Assembly: GCF_028656935.1 (NCBI RefSeq)
Contig: NZ_JAMDGZ010000022.1
Span: 141,161 to 205,160, forward strand
From: Pseudomonas rubra
GTDB taxonomy: Bacteria; Pseudomonadota; Gammaproteobacteria; Pseudomonadales; Pseudomonadaceae
Length of the DNA stretch: 64,000 nt
Reading direction: 5' to 3'
Positions 49,326-57,255 of this stretch are shown piece after piece. The position numbers and the translations under genes were made by a program. The first letter of the stretch is position 1; the number at the start of each line of letters is the position of its first letter. The notes below the pieces were generated by a model that saw only the letters and a program-made list of their open reading frames with translations, searched no databases and had not been told where the DNA came from.

Positions 49326-50396
49326 TCAATAGATCAGGGTCAGCCCCGGTAGATCGAGGCGACTGGCCTTGAGTTCATCAGTCAGCATGGCCAGCGCGGC
49401 GTCCAGGTTATCCAGGCGAAACATGCCACTGACTTCACGCCGGGCCAGGGCCTGGTCGGTGATCAGCACGTGGCCGGCACGGTAGCGATTGAGTCGCGTG
49501 GCCACCTGCGCCAGTGGTTCGCGCTCGAACACCAGCACGCCGCGCTGCCAGGCGCTGGCGCGACGCACGTCCTGTTCGGGCCACAGGCGAATGCCGTGGC
49601 GTGTGTCGTAGCGCAGGCTCTGACCTTCCTTGAGCACTTGCTCGGCGCTGCCGGTTGGCGGGGCGGCCTGCAAGGTGACGGCAACACTGTGTTCGAGCAT
49701 GCCGACCCAAGTGCCGCCACCAGGCTCGAGGCCCACCACGAAACGCGTGCCCAGGGCACGGCTGCTGCCCCCTGCCCGCTCGACCACGAACGGCCGTTGT
49801 TCATTACCAGAGAGCGGCGCGACGGTAAACACCGCTTCACCGGCCAGCAAACGCACGCGGCGTTCGTTGTCGCTGTAGGCCAGTTCGATGCCACTCTGAC
49901 TGTCCAGGTCAACCTGACTGCCATCGGGCAGGGACACCTGGCGCACCTCGCCTTTGGCCGTGGCGTAGTCGGCACGCAGTGCCAGCGAAAGGCTGGGCGC
50001 CTGCTCCACCCCGACCACCGCCAGCACCAGCGTTGCCGCCGCACTCAAGGTCCAGCGCAGGCGTGAGTGGCGTCGGCGCCCAGCCAGTGGACGGGCTGCG
50101 GGCAGTGACGCAACAGGCGCCAGCGGGTCCATGGCGCCAAGGCGGCCAAGATCGGCCCAGGTCTTCTGGGCGAACGTCAGTGCTTGGGCGTGGCGCGGAT
50201 CACTGGCCAGCCATCGCGCCAGCGCCTGTTCCTGCTCGGGGGTCAAGGGGCCGGCACTGCGCAGCACCGCCCACTCGGCGGCCTGCTCGCGAATGGCTTG
50301 CTCAGGCGAGTTCTGGCTGGTCACACGGTTCTCTCGAATTCTGGTTATGTGAGTGCTGACGTCTGAAGGCGCATTTCCCAGTAAACCGTTCGTCAT
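49326..50396 (-). CDS. hasS: FecR-family anti-sigma factor HasS
   Basis: Inner-membrane regulator that holds HasI inactive until HasR signals heme-loaded HasA. The N-terminal cytoplasmic domain contains the FecR pattern EQAAEWAVLRSAGPLTPEQEQ, followed by one membrane segment (about residues 115-135) and a periplasmic FecR domain with a C-terminal STN-binding part. The start at 50396 forms a 4-base ATGA overlap with hasI. A GTG at 50324 would give a product closer to the usual FecR length and cannot be excluded. Confidence 0.88.
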   Translation of the reverse strand: MTNGLLGNAPSDVSTHITRIRENRVTSQNSPEQAIREQAAEWAVLRSAGPLTPEQEQALARWLASDPRHAQALTFAQKTWADLGRLGAMDPLAPVASLPAARPLAGRRRHSRLRWTLSAAATLVLAVVGVEQAPSLSLALRADYATAKGEVRQVSLPDGSQVDLDSQSGIELAYSDNERRVRLLAGEAVFTVAPLSGNEQRPFVVERAGGSSRALGTRFVVGLEPGGGTWVGMLEHSVAVTLQAAPPTGSAEQVLKEGQSLRYDTRHGIRLWPEQDVRRASAWQRGVLVFEREPLAQVATRLNRYRAGHVLITDQALARREVSGMFRLDNLDAALAMLTDELKASRLDLPGLTLIY

Positions 50397-50896
50397 CCTG
50401 GTTCCTGCAGACACTGCATCACATAGGCCAAGGCCTTGGCCAGATGCTTCTGTACTGAGCTGTCAGAAATGTCCAGCGCCCGTGCCACTTCGGCGTGGGT
50501 CATGCCCTCAAGCCGATTGAGACGGAATACTTGCTGGGTACGCGGCGGCAAGTCGGCCAACGCTCGGCGCAGGCGACGCATGTGCTGTTCGGTGGCAGCA
50601 CTTTCATCCAGGCCTGGGCTGTCTTCGACAATGGTTTCCAGTGCTTCGTGCGGCACCGAGTCGGTTTTGCGCCGCCGTTGCTGGCGGACATGGTCGATCA
50701 TCAGGTTGTGCGCAGTGCGGTAAAGGTAGGCCGGGGTGTTGTCGATGCGTTCACGGCCCTGTTGCTCGGCCAGGCGCAGGAAGCTTTCCTGCACCAGATC
50801 AGCGGCCAGTTGCGGATCACGGACCTTGCGTGTCAGCAATCCCTGCAAGGTTTTGGCGTGCTTGAGGAACAGCCGCTTGAGGTCGGACTCCGCCAC
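50393..50896 (-). CDS. hasI: ECF sigma factor HasI
   Basis: A 167-residue iron-starvation-type extracytoplasmic-function sigma factor. Region 2 (AADLVQESFLRLAEQ...YLYRTAHNLMIDHVR) and region 4 (LADLPPRTQQVFRLNRLEGMTHAEVARALDIS, partly quoted) are complete. It should direct transcription of hasR-hasADEF. The GTG start has GGAG five bases upstream, and a Fur box lies 45 bases before it. Confidence 0.92.
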   Translation of the reverse strand: MAESDLKRLFLKHAKTLQGLLTRKVRDPQLAADLVQESFLRLAEQQGRERIDNTPAYLYRTAHNLMIDHVRQQRRRKTDSVPHEALETIVEDSPGLDESAATEQHMRRLRRALADLPPRTQQVFRLNRLEGMTHAEVARALDISDSSVQKHLAKALAYVMQCLQEPG

Positions 50897-50940
50897 GCGA
50901 ACTCCATGTGGATGGTCGGAAAGAAGGCGGTATGCTACTC

Positions 50941-50959
50941 GCTAGTGAGAATCAGTTGC
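50941..50959. promoter_or_regulatory. Fur box candidate upstream of hasI
   Basis: GCTAGTGAGAATCAGTTGC matches 14 of 19 positions of the Fur consensus and sits 45 bases before the hasI start, consistent with iron repression of the signalling pair. Confidence 0.65.
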
Positions 50960-51001
50960 AAACCCACCCCGGCAAGCCTTGTCCTTACCGAGGTACTTCA
51001 G

Positions 51002-52369
51002 TCATTCGAACAGGGCATCCAATGCCTGTTCCAGGCGTGTCACGGCAATCACCTGCAAGCCGGGCGGGGCCTCCTTGGGCGCATTGCCCTTGGGCACGAT
51101 GGCGCGTTTGAAGCCGTGCTTGGCCGCTTCCTTCAAGCGTTCCTGACCACTGGGTACCGGTCGCACTTCGCCCGACAAACCCACCTCGCCAAACACCAGC
51201 AGGCCGTTATCCAGCGGGCGGTTGCGCAGGCTGGACATGATCGCGGCCATCAACGCCAGATCCGAGGCGGTCTCCAGGACCTTGACCCCGCCGACCACGT
51301 TGAGGAACACATCCTGATCATGGGTAGGAATACCACCATGGCGATGCAGCACCGCCAGGAGCATGGCCAGGCGGTTCTGGTCCAGGCCCAGGGTGACCCG
51401 CCGCGGATTGGACAGGTGGCTGTCGTCGACCAGCGCCTGGACCTCGACCAGCATCGGCCGGGTACCTTCCCAGGTGGCCATGACCACACTGCCCGGAACC
51501 TCTTCCTGGGCACGCGTAAGAAAGATCGCAGAGGGGTTGGAGACTTCCTTCAAGCCTCGGTCAGTCATGCCGAACACGCCCAACTCGTTGACCGCGCCAA
51601 AGCGGTTTTTCACCGCGCGCAGCAAACGCAGGCGCCCATCGGACTCCCCTTCGAAATACAGCACGGTATCGACCATGTGCTCGAGCACGCGCGGCCCGGC
51701 CAAGGCACCTTCCTTGGTCACGTGACCAACCAGGAAGATCGCCGTGCCGCTCTGCTTGGCATAACGCACCAGCAAGGCCGCGCTTTCACGCACCTGGGAA
51801 ACCCCACCGGGCGCTGACTGCAACTGCTCGGTGAAGATGGTCTGGATCGAGTCGATGACCATGACCTTGGGCTTTTCGACCCGGGCAGTGGCGATGATGG
51901 TCTCGATACAGGTTTCGGTCATGACCCGCAGCTTGTCCTGGGGCAGGCCCAGGCGCCGGGCACGCATGGCCACCTGCTGCTGGGATTCTTCGCCGGTGAC
52001 GTACAACGCCGGCATACGCGTGGCGATATTGCACAAGGTCTGCAAGAGGATGGTCGACTTGCCGATGCCCGGATCGCCACCGATCAGTACCACCGAACCG
52101 TCGACAAGGCCGCCGCCCAGAACCCGGTCGAGCTCGGCACTGGCGGTGGTGAAGCGCGGGATCTCTTCGACGCTGACTTCGGCCAGAGTCTTGATCTGCG
52201 CCTGTTGCCCGGCCCAGCCGGTACGCCCACTGGGAGCTGCTGCCGCACCGCTTTCCAGCACGGTCTCGACCAGGGTGTTCCAGGCGCCGCATTCACCGCA
52301 TTGCCCGGCCCATTTCGGGAAGGTCGCGCCGCACTCGGTGCAGCCGTACATGCGCTTGGCCTTGGCCAT
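51002..52369 (-). CDS. radA: DNA repair protein RadA
   Basis: RecA-like hexameric motor that extends D-loops in recombination. The 455-residue protein has the N-terminal four-Cys zinc finger (CTECG...CGECG), Walker A GGDPGIGKST, the family motif KNRFG, and a Lon-like C-terminal domain. By my memory of PAO1 its direct neighbour there is the PilZ gene, whereas here 13.5 kb of accessory genes intervene. Confidence 0.97.
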   Translation of the reverse strand: MAKAKRMYGCTECGATFPKWAGQCGECGAWNTLVETVLESGAAAAPSGRTGWAGQQAQIKTLAEVSVEEIPRFTTASAELDRVLGGGLVDGSVVLIGGDPGIGKSTILLQTLCNIATRMPALYVTGEESQQQVAMRARRLGLPQDKLRVMTETCIETIIATARVEKPKVMVIDSIQTIFTEQLQSAPGGVSQVRESAALLVRYAKQSGTAIFLVGHVTKEGALAGPRVLEHMVDTVLYFEGESDGRLRLLRAVKNRFGAVNELGVFGMTDRGLKEVSNPSAIFLTRAQEEVPGSVVMATWEGTRPMLVEVQALVDDSHLSNPRRVTLGLDQNRLAMLLAVLHRHGGIPTHDQDVFLNVVGGVKVLETASDLALMAAIMSSLRNRPLDNGLLVFGEVGLSGEVRPVPSGQERLKEAAKHGFKRAIVPKGNAPKEAPPGLQVIAVTRLEQALDALFE

Positions 52370-52543
52370 GGGACGGTCCTCTGGAAAAAGGCACCATCAT
52401 AGCCGACCTCAGGCACCTGGGCGGCCACAGAAAACGACAAAACTATTCGGTATAACCGCAGTCTGCTGCAGCAGCGCGGAGCATGAAGCGCATAGCTGAT
52501 TTACACTGCATTTACCAAACTCATCTGTTACAAGGAATAAACC

Positions 52544-52957
52544 ATGGGCGTGCTCAGTGAATTCAAGGCCTTCGCGGTCAAAGGGAATGTCGTCGATATG
52601 GCTGTCGGTATCATTATCGGCGCCGCCTTTGGCAAAATCGTTTCATCGTTCGTCGGTGACGTGATCATGCCGCCGATCGGTTTGCTGATTGGCGGTGTCG
52701 ATTTCAGCGATCTGGCGGTAACCCTCAAGGCCGCTGAAGGCGACGTCCCGGCCGTGGTCATGGCTTATGGCAAGTTCATCCAGACCATCCTCGACTTCAT
52801 CATCGTCGCCTTTGCGATCTTCATGGGCGTCAAGGCCATCAACCGCCTGAAACGCGAAGAGGCCGAGGCGCCAACCCTGCCGCCGGTGCCAACCAAGGAA
52901 GAAGAGCTGCTGAGTGAAATCCGCGACCTGCTCAAGGCGCAGAATCGCCAACCCTGA
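52544..52957 (+). CDS. mscL: Large-conductance mechanosensitive channel MscL
   Basis: Homopentameric emergency valve against hypo-osmotic shock. The 137-residue protein has the N-terminal amphipathic helix [20 protein letters not shown] (20 residues quoted), two membrane helices (about 15-45 and 75-100) and a charged C-terminal helix. Divergent from radA; ribosome site AAGGA upstream. Confidence 0.97.
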   Translation: MGVLSEFKAFAVKGNVVDMAVGIIIGAAFGKIVSSFVGDVIMPPIGLLIGGVDFSDLAVTLKAAEGDVPAVVMAYGKFIQTILDFIIVAFAIFMGVKAINRLKREEAEAPTLPPVPTKEEELLSEIRDLLKAQNRQP

Positions 52958-52966
52958 ACACCGGGA

Positions 52967-52998
52967 TAAAAAACGGCGCCTGCGGGCGCCGTTTGCAT
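52967..52998 (+). terminator. Intrinsic terminator of mscL
   Basis: AACGGCGCC-TGCG-GGCGCCGTT stem followed by a short T-rich end. The preceding A run makes it usable by the convergent fpr transcript as well. Confidence 0.85.
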
Positions 52999-53004
52999 TG
53001 TGCC

Positions 53005-53781
53005 TTACCAGTATGTCTCCACCGCCACCTGGCCTGGCCTGCGGCTCAGGCTAAGGTTCATCTCGCGCTGCTTGAGCACCTTGCGGGTGTCATCGACCAT
53101 CTGCGGGTTGCCGCAGAGCATGACCCGCGAATGCTCAGGCGTCAGCGCCAGGCCTGCCGCGCGCTCCAGTTCGCCATTCTCGATCAGGGTGGTAATGCGC
53201 AGGTTTAGGGCACCGGGGTGCTGCTCGCGGGTAACAACCGGAATGAACTGTAATTTACCGGCATGTTCGGCCAGATAATCACGTTGTTCCAGCCCGGCGA
53301 TCAGGTCCAGGTACGCCAGCTCCCGGGCTTCGCGCACGGAGTAGACCAGCTTGATCGACTCGAACCGCTCCCACACCTCAAAGTCCTGCAGGATCGACAA
53401 AAACGGCGCGATCCCCGTACCGGTCGCCAGCAACCACAGGTCGCGGCCGTCGACAAAGCGGTCCAGGGTCAGGTAGCCGAAGGCCTGGCGATCGATCAGC
53501 AGGCTGTCACCTTCTTTCAGGCGGCTCAGTTCACTGGTGAACTCTCCCCCCGGCACCACGATGGAAAAGAATTCCAGGTGTTCGTCGAATGGCGATGACA
53601 CCATCGAATAGGCACGCCAGACCACACTACCGTCGGCTTTGCTCACCCCCAGCCGAGCAAACTGCCCGGCGCGGAAACGAAAGCCCTGGTCGCGGCTGGT
53701 ACGCAGGCTGAACAGGCTGGGGGTCAGCGGCTGGACGTCAAGCAGCGTCTGGCGGGTGAACTTTTCAGCACTGGCAGTCAT
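53005..53781 (-). CDS. fpr: Ferredoxin/flavodoxin-NADP+ reductase
   Basis: FAD enzyme passing electrons between NADPH and ferredoxin or flavodoxin. The 258-residue length and motifs RAYSMVSSP (FAD binding) and LLATGTGIAPFLSIL (NADP binding) are those of the bacterial Fpr class. The C-terminus VAVETYW is typical of Pseudomonas FprA. Its neighbour ppoR is divergent, an arrangement also recalled from P. putida. Confidence 0.95.
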   Translation of the reverse strand: MTASAEKFTRQTLLDVQPLTPSLFSLRTSRDQGFRFRAGQFARLGVSKADGSVVWRAYSMVSSPFDEHLEFFSIVVPGGEFTSELSRLKEGDSLLIDRQAFGYLTLDRFVDGRDLWLLATGTGIAPFLSILQDFEVWERFESIKLVYSVREARELAYLDLIAGLEQRDYLAEHAGKLQFIPVVTREQHPGALNLRITTLIENGELERAAGLALTPEHSRVMLCGNPQMVDDTRKVLKQREMNLSLSRRPGQVAVETYW

Positions 53782-54067
53782 GATTTACTCCAAAGAACAG
53801 ATGCCCCAGTGTGGCGCAAACGCCGCAGGAGAAACACCGCTGGTTTGTAGTGGCATCGGTCGCAGGCGAAATTGAAACAGAAGTGCGCTAGCGACCAAAC
53901 CAATGATTTCAAACCGATATCACATCGCCACGATCACGGTTTTTAAAGAACAGCCTTGCAGAAATGTTTACATTTCTATAGCCAAAAAACCCAACAAAAA
54001 CGTCGGACATTTCCTACACTACGGTGCACCCATTGGGTCTTGGATCCACCCTCTTGAGATTGCTCCC

Positions 54068-54775
54068 ATGCCGCACTGGAAAGAACAGCAACTCGAACAG
54101 TTGCTTGCCGAAACCGACGAACAGCGGATGTTCAACATCGCGGTTTCGCTGGCCGAGCAATTGGAGATGGAATTTCTGGCGTTCGGCATGCGCGTGCAGA
54201 TCGCGACCCAGGCGCCTCAAGTGAGGTTTTTCAACAATTATCCCGCTGCCTGGAATGAACGCTATCAAGCGTGCAACTACCTGGATATCGACCCCACCGT
54301 GGCGCACTGCCAACGCTCCTTGATGCCGCTGCTGTGGAGCGACGCGGTATTCCACGAAACCCCTCATTTGCGCGAGGAGGCCAAGTCTTATGGCGTGTGC
54401 CATGGCTGGAGCCAATCGGCACACGATATGCGCCATAACCTGAGCATACTCAGTGTCGCCCGCAGCCAGACGCCAATCAGCCTCGAAGAACATTACGACA
54501 AGGCCGGCCAGACCATCTGGCTGTGTAATCTGCTACATACGATGATGCTCGACCGGCGCCCCGGGCAAGGCACACCGTCCTACAAACTGTCCGACCGCGA
54601 AAGCGAAGTGCTCAAGTGGTCCGCCGCCGGCAAGACCGCCGCCGACATCGCCTGCATCCTGTCGCTGTCGCAGAGCACGGTGAACTTCCATATCCGCAGC
54701 ATCATCATCAGTAAAACCAACGCGAGCAACAAAGCCGGCGCAATTGCCATTGCGGTGATGAACGGCCTGATCTGA
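54068..54775 (+). CDS. ppoR: LuxR solo regulator PpoR
   Basis: A 235-residue LuxR-type regulator with an N-terminal autoinducer-binding domain (about 15-165) and a C-terminal GerE helix-turn-helix (about 172-230, LSDRESEVLKWSAAGKTAADIA). The signal pocket keeps the AHL-type residues: AAW..RY, DIDPTV and PLLW, rather than the substitutions of plant-signal solos. No luxI-type synthase is in the window, so it is an orphan receptor. The context fpr-ppoR-rlmG matches P. putida PpoR. ATG at 54068 was chosen because the 55-codon extension upstream is A+T-rich and unlike the family. Confidence 0.87.
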   Translation: MPHWKEQQLEQLLAETDEQRMFNIAVSLAEQLEMEFLAFGMRVQIATQAPQVRFFNNYPAAWNERYQACNYLDIDPTVAHCQRSLMPLLWSDAVFHETPHLREEAKSYGVCHGWSQSAHDMRHNLSILSVARSQTPISLEEHYDKAGQTIWLCNLLHTMMLDRRPGQGTPSYKLSDRESEVLKWSAAGKTAADIACILSLSQSTVNFHIRSIIISKTNASNKAGAIAIAVMNGLI

Positions 54776-54865
54776 GCCGCCCCCCGCAGCCCCTCAAAGC
54801 ACGGTAGAATCACGGCCCTGTAAAACGCGCCACGCGCGCACGTCAATGCCTCAGAGCCATAAACA

Positions 54866-55990
54866 ATGCCCCTGCTGACCAGCCCCTTCACCGAACTTGA
54901 TCTGCTTCGCCAGCCCGAACAAGCCAACGATCCTCTGCAAGCCTTCGATGCTGCCGACGAGTATTTGCTGGAACACCTTGCCGAGCAGGCACCCTCGGCA
55001 ACGACTCGGGTGCTGGTGCTCAATGACAGTTTCGGTGCCCTGGCCATCAGCCTGGCCCGCCACGTTTGGGTGCTGAGCAGCGGCGACTCGCACCTGGCTC
55101 AGCTGGCCCTGGAAAAAAACCTGGTACGCAACGGCCTGGCCTTTGACTCGGTACCGTTCGTTGCGGCCAGCGCTCCATGGCAGGGCCCGTTCGACCGCGT
55201 GCTGGTACGCGTGCCCAAAACCCTGGCCTTGCTCGAAGAACAACTGATTCGCCTGCAGGGCCAGTTGGCACCCGGCGCGCAAGTGGTTGCCGGCGCCATG
55301 ATCAAGCACCTGCCCCGCGCGGCGGGTGACCTGCTGGAGAAGTACATCGGCCCGGTCCAGGCGTCGCTGGCACAGAAAAAAGCCCGCCTGCTGATTGCCA
55401 CCTTCCAGGAAAAGCCGGCATTCGTCTCCCCCTACCCGACCCGCTATCAACTCGACGCACCACGCCTTGAGCTACTCAACCACGCCAATGTGTTCTGCCG
55501 AGAAGGCCTGGATATCGGCACCCGGGCGTTCCTCCCGCACCTGCCCAAAGACCTCGGCAGCGCCCGGGTCGCGGACCTGGGCTGCGGCAACGGCGTGCTG
55601 GCCATCGCCAGTGCCCTGGCCAACCCGCAAGCGCATTACACCCTGGTGGATGAGTCGTACATGGCGGTGCAGTCTGCCCGGGAGAACTGGCAAGCAGCGC
55701 TGGGTGAGCGGGAAGTGACCGTGCGCGCCGACGACGGCCTGGCCGGGCAAGCGCCGCAGTCGCTGGATGTGGTGCTGTGCAACCCACCGTTCCACCAGCA
55801 GCAGGTGGTCGGTGACTTCCTCGCCTGGCGCATGTTCCAGCAAGCCCGCGAGGCCCTGGTGGTTGGCGGCGCGCTGTACATCGTCGGCAATCGTCACCTG
55901 GGTTATCACAGCAAGCTGGCACGCCTGTTCCGTGGGGTTGAACAGGTGGCAGCGACACCTAAGTTCGTGGTGCTCAAGGCGCGTAAATAG
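54866..55990 (+). CDS. rlmG: 23S rRNA (guanine1835-N2)-methyltransferase RlmG
   Basis: SAM-dependent enzyme that methylates G1835 of 23S rRNA. The 374-residue protein has the tandem methyltransferase layout of the RlmG/RsmC group: a degenerate N-terminal copy (1-180) and an active C-terminal one. The active copy has the SAM loop VADLGCGNGVLAIA and the catalytic NPPF motif (LCNPPFHQQ). Confidence 0.94.
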   Translation: MPLLTSPFTELDLLRQPEQANDPLQAFDAADEYLLEHLAEQAPSATTRVLVLNDSFGALAISLARHVWVLSSGDSHLAQLALEKNLVRNGLAFDSVPFVAASAPWQGPFDRVLVRVPKTLALLEEQLIRLQGQLAPGAQVVAGAMIKHLPRAAGDLLEKYIGPVQASLAQKKARLLIATFQEKPAFVSPYPTRYQLDAPRLELLNHANVFCREGLDIGTRAFLPHLPKDLGSARVADLGCGNGVLAIASALANPQAHYTLVDESYMAVQSARENWQAALGEREVTVRADDGLAGQAPQSLDVVLCNPPFHQQQVVGDFLAWRMFQQAREALVVGGALYIVGNRHLGYHSKLARLFRGVEQVAATPKFVVLKARK

Positions 55991-56005
55991 CCCACTTCCA
56001 CAGAG

Positions 56006-56040
56006 CAAAAAAAACCCTCCGCAACTGACGCTGCGAAGGG
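56006..56040 (-). terminator. Intrinsic terminator of the cio operon
   Basis: CCCTTCGCAGCG / TTGCGGAGGG stem followed by eight T on the minus strand, about 37 bases after the DUF2474 stop. It also serves as the end of the convergent rlmG. Confidence 0.85.
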
Positions 56041-56076
56041 CTGTAAACCGCCGCAAGGCGGGATGGGAAATAACGT

Positions 56077-56232
56077 TTAGTGCGTGCTCAATCCGGCCGC
56101 ACTCATGAACAGGCGCATCAGCCAGGCGACCAGTGCCAGGCTCGCCACGCTAGCGGCCCAGATCAGTGCCAACCAGCCCAGACGCTGCCAGAGCGGTTTC
56201 TTCTCTTCGTCAATCGAGCCTTTACCAGTCAT
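56077..56232 (-). CDS. DUF2474 small membrane protein, CydX-like subunit of the oxidase
   Basis: A 51-residue open frame directly after cioB (12-base gap), too short for most gene callers. It reads MTGKGSIDEEKKPLWQRLGW followed by one membrane helix (about residues 18-45) with Trp-rich ends, the DUF2474 pattern that accompanies cyanide-insensitive oxidases. By analogy with CydX it probably stabilises the heme-containing subunit. ATG 56232 is preferred over 56238, since GGGGAG is 7 bases from the former and only 1 from the latter. Confidence 0.85.
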   Translation of the reverse strand: MTGKGSIDEEKKPLWQRLGWLALIWAASVASLALVAWLMRLFMSAAGLSTH

Positions 56233-56244
56233 TGCCATGCTCCC

Positions 56245-57252
56245 CTAGTGGTAGCCATCTTCGTGGGTCACCTTGCCGCGGAACACGTAGTAGCTCCAGA
56301 AGGTGTAACCGAGGATGAACGGGATGATGAACAAGGTCCCGACCAGCATGAAGCCCTGGCTCTGTGGTGGCGCCGCAGCCTCCCAGATCGAAATCGACGG
56401 TGGGATGATGTTCGGCCACAGGCTGATACCCAGGCCGCTGTAGCCGAGGAAGATCAACACCAGGGTCAGCAAGAACGGGGTGTAGTGGGCATTGCGCGCA
56501 ACGGCCCGCAGCAAGCCGTACAGAGTCACCAGCACCAGGATCGGTACCGGCAGGAACCAGAACAGGTTCGGCAGGCTGAACCAGCGGGTGGCGATATCCG
56601 GATGGGCCAGCGGCGTCCAGATACTGACGATACCCGTCACCGCCAACAGCACCAGGGCCAGGGGACGCGCCAGGTCGTGCATCTGCAATTGCAGCTTGCC
56701 TTCGGTTTTCATGATCAGCCAGGTGCAGCCCAACAAGGCGTAGGCGACAACCAGACCGAGGCCGCAGAACAGGCTGAACGGGGTCAGCCAATCGAGGCTG
56801 CCGCCAACGTAGTTGCGATTGACCACCTCGAAACCTTCGATGAAGGCACCCAGGGCCACACCCTGGAAGTAGGTTGCCACCAGCGAGCCGCCGATGAACG
56901 CCTTGTCCCACAAGTGGCGCTTGGCAGCAGTCGCCTTGAAGCGGAACTCGAAGGCCACGCCGCGGAAGATCAAGCCGACCAGCATCAGCATCAACGGCAG
57001 GTACAGCGCCGACAGCACCACGGCATAGGCCATCGGAAAGGCGCCGAACAGTGCGGCGCCGCCCAGTACCAGCCAGGTTTCGTTACCATCCCAGACCGGT
57101 GCGACGGTGTTCATCATCACGTCGCGGTCCTGCTCGGCCTTGACGAACGGGAAGAGGATGCCAATGCCCAGGTCAAAGCCGTCCATGACCACGTACATCA
57201 TGATGCCGAAGATGATGATCACGGCCCAGATCAGCGGAAGATCAATACCCAT
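56245..57252 (-). CDS. cioB: Cyanide-insensitive quinol oxidase subunit II
   Basis: CydB-like subunit of a bd-type terminal oxidase. The 335-residue protein has eight or nine membrane helices and starts MGIDLPLIWAVIIIFGIMM, followed by the YVVMDGFDLGIG segment common to the family. It starts 3 bases after cioA and forms one operon with it. Confidence 0.96.
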   Translation of the reverse strand: MGIDLPLIWAVIIIFGIMMYVVMDGFDLGIGILFPFVKAEQDRDVMMNTVAPVWDGNETWLVLGGAALFGAFPMAYAVVLSALYLPLMLMLVGLIFRGVAFEFRFKATAAKRHLWDKAFIGGSLVATYFQGVALGAFIEGFEVVNRNYVGGSLDWLTPFSLFCGLGLVVAYALLGCTWLIMKTEGKLQLQMHDLARPLALVLLAVTGIVSIWTPLAHPDIATRWFSLPNLFWFLPVPILVLVTLYGLLRAVARNAHYTPFLLTLVLIFLGYSGLGISLWPNIIPPSISIWEAAAPPQSQGFMLVGTLFIIPFILGYTFWSYYVFRGKVTHEDGYH

Positions 57253-57255
57253 GAT

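Noticed and set aside
53903..54067. 55-codon N-terminal extension of ppoR
   Set aside because: A+T-rich, basic, unlike LuxR proteins; the internal ATG at 54068 gives the normal length of 235 residues.
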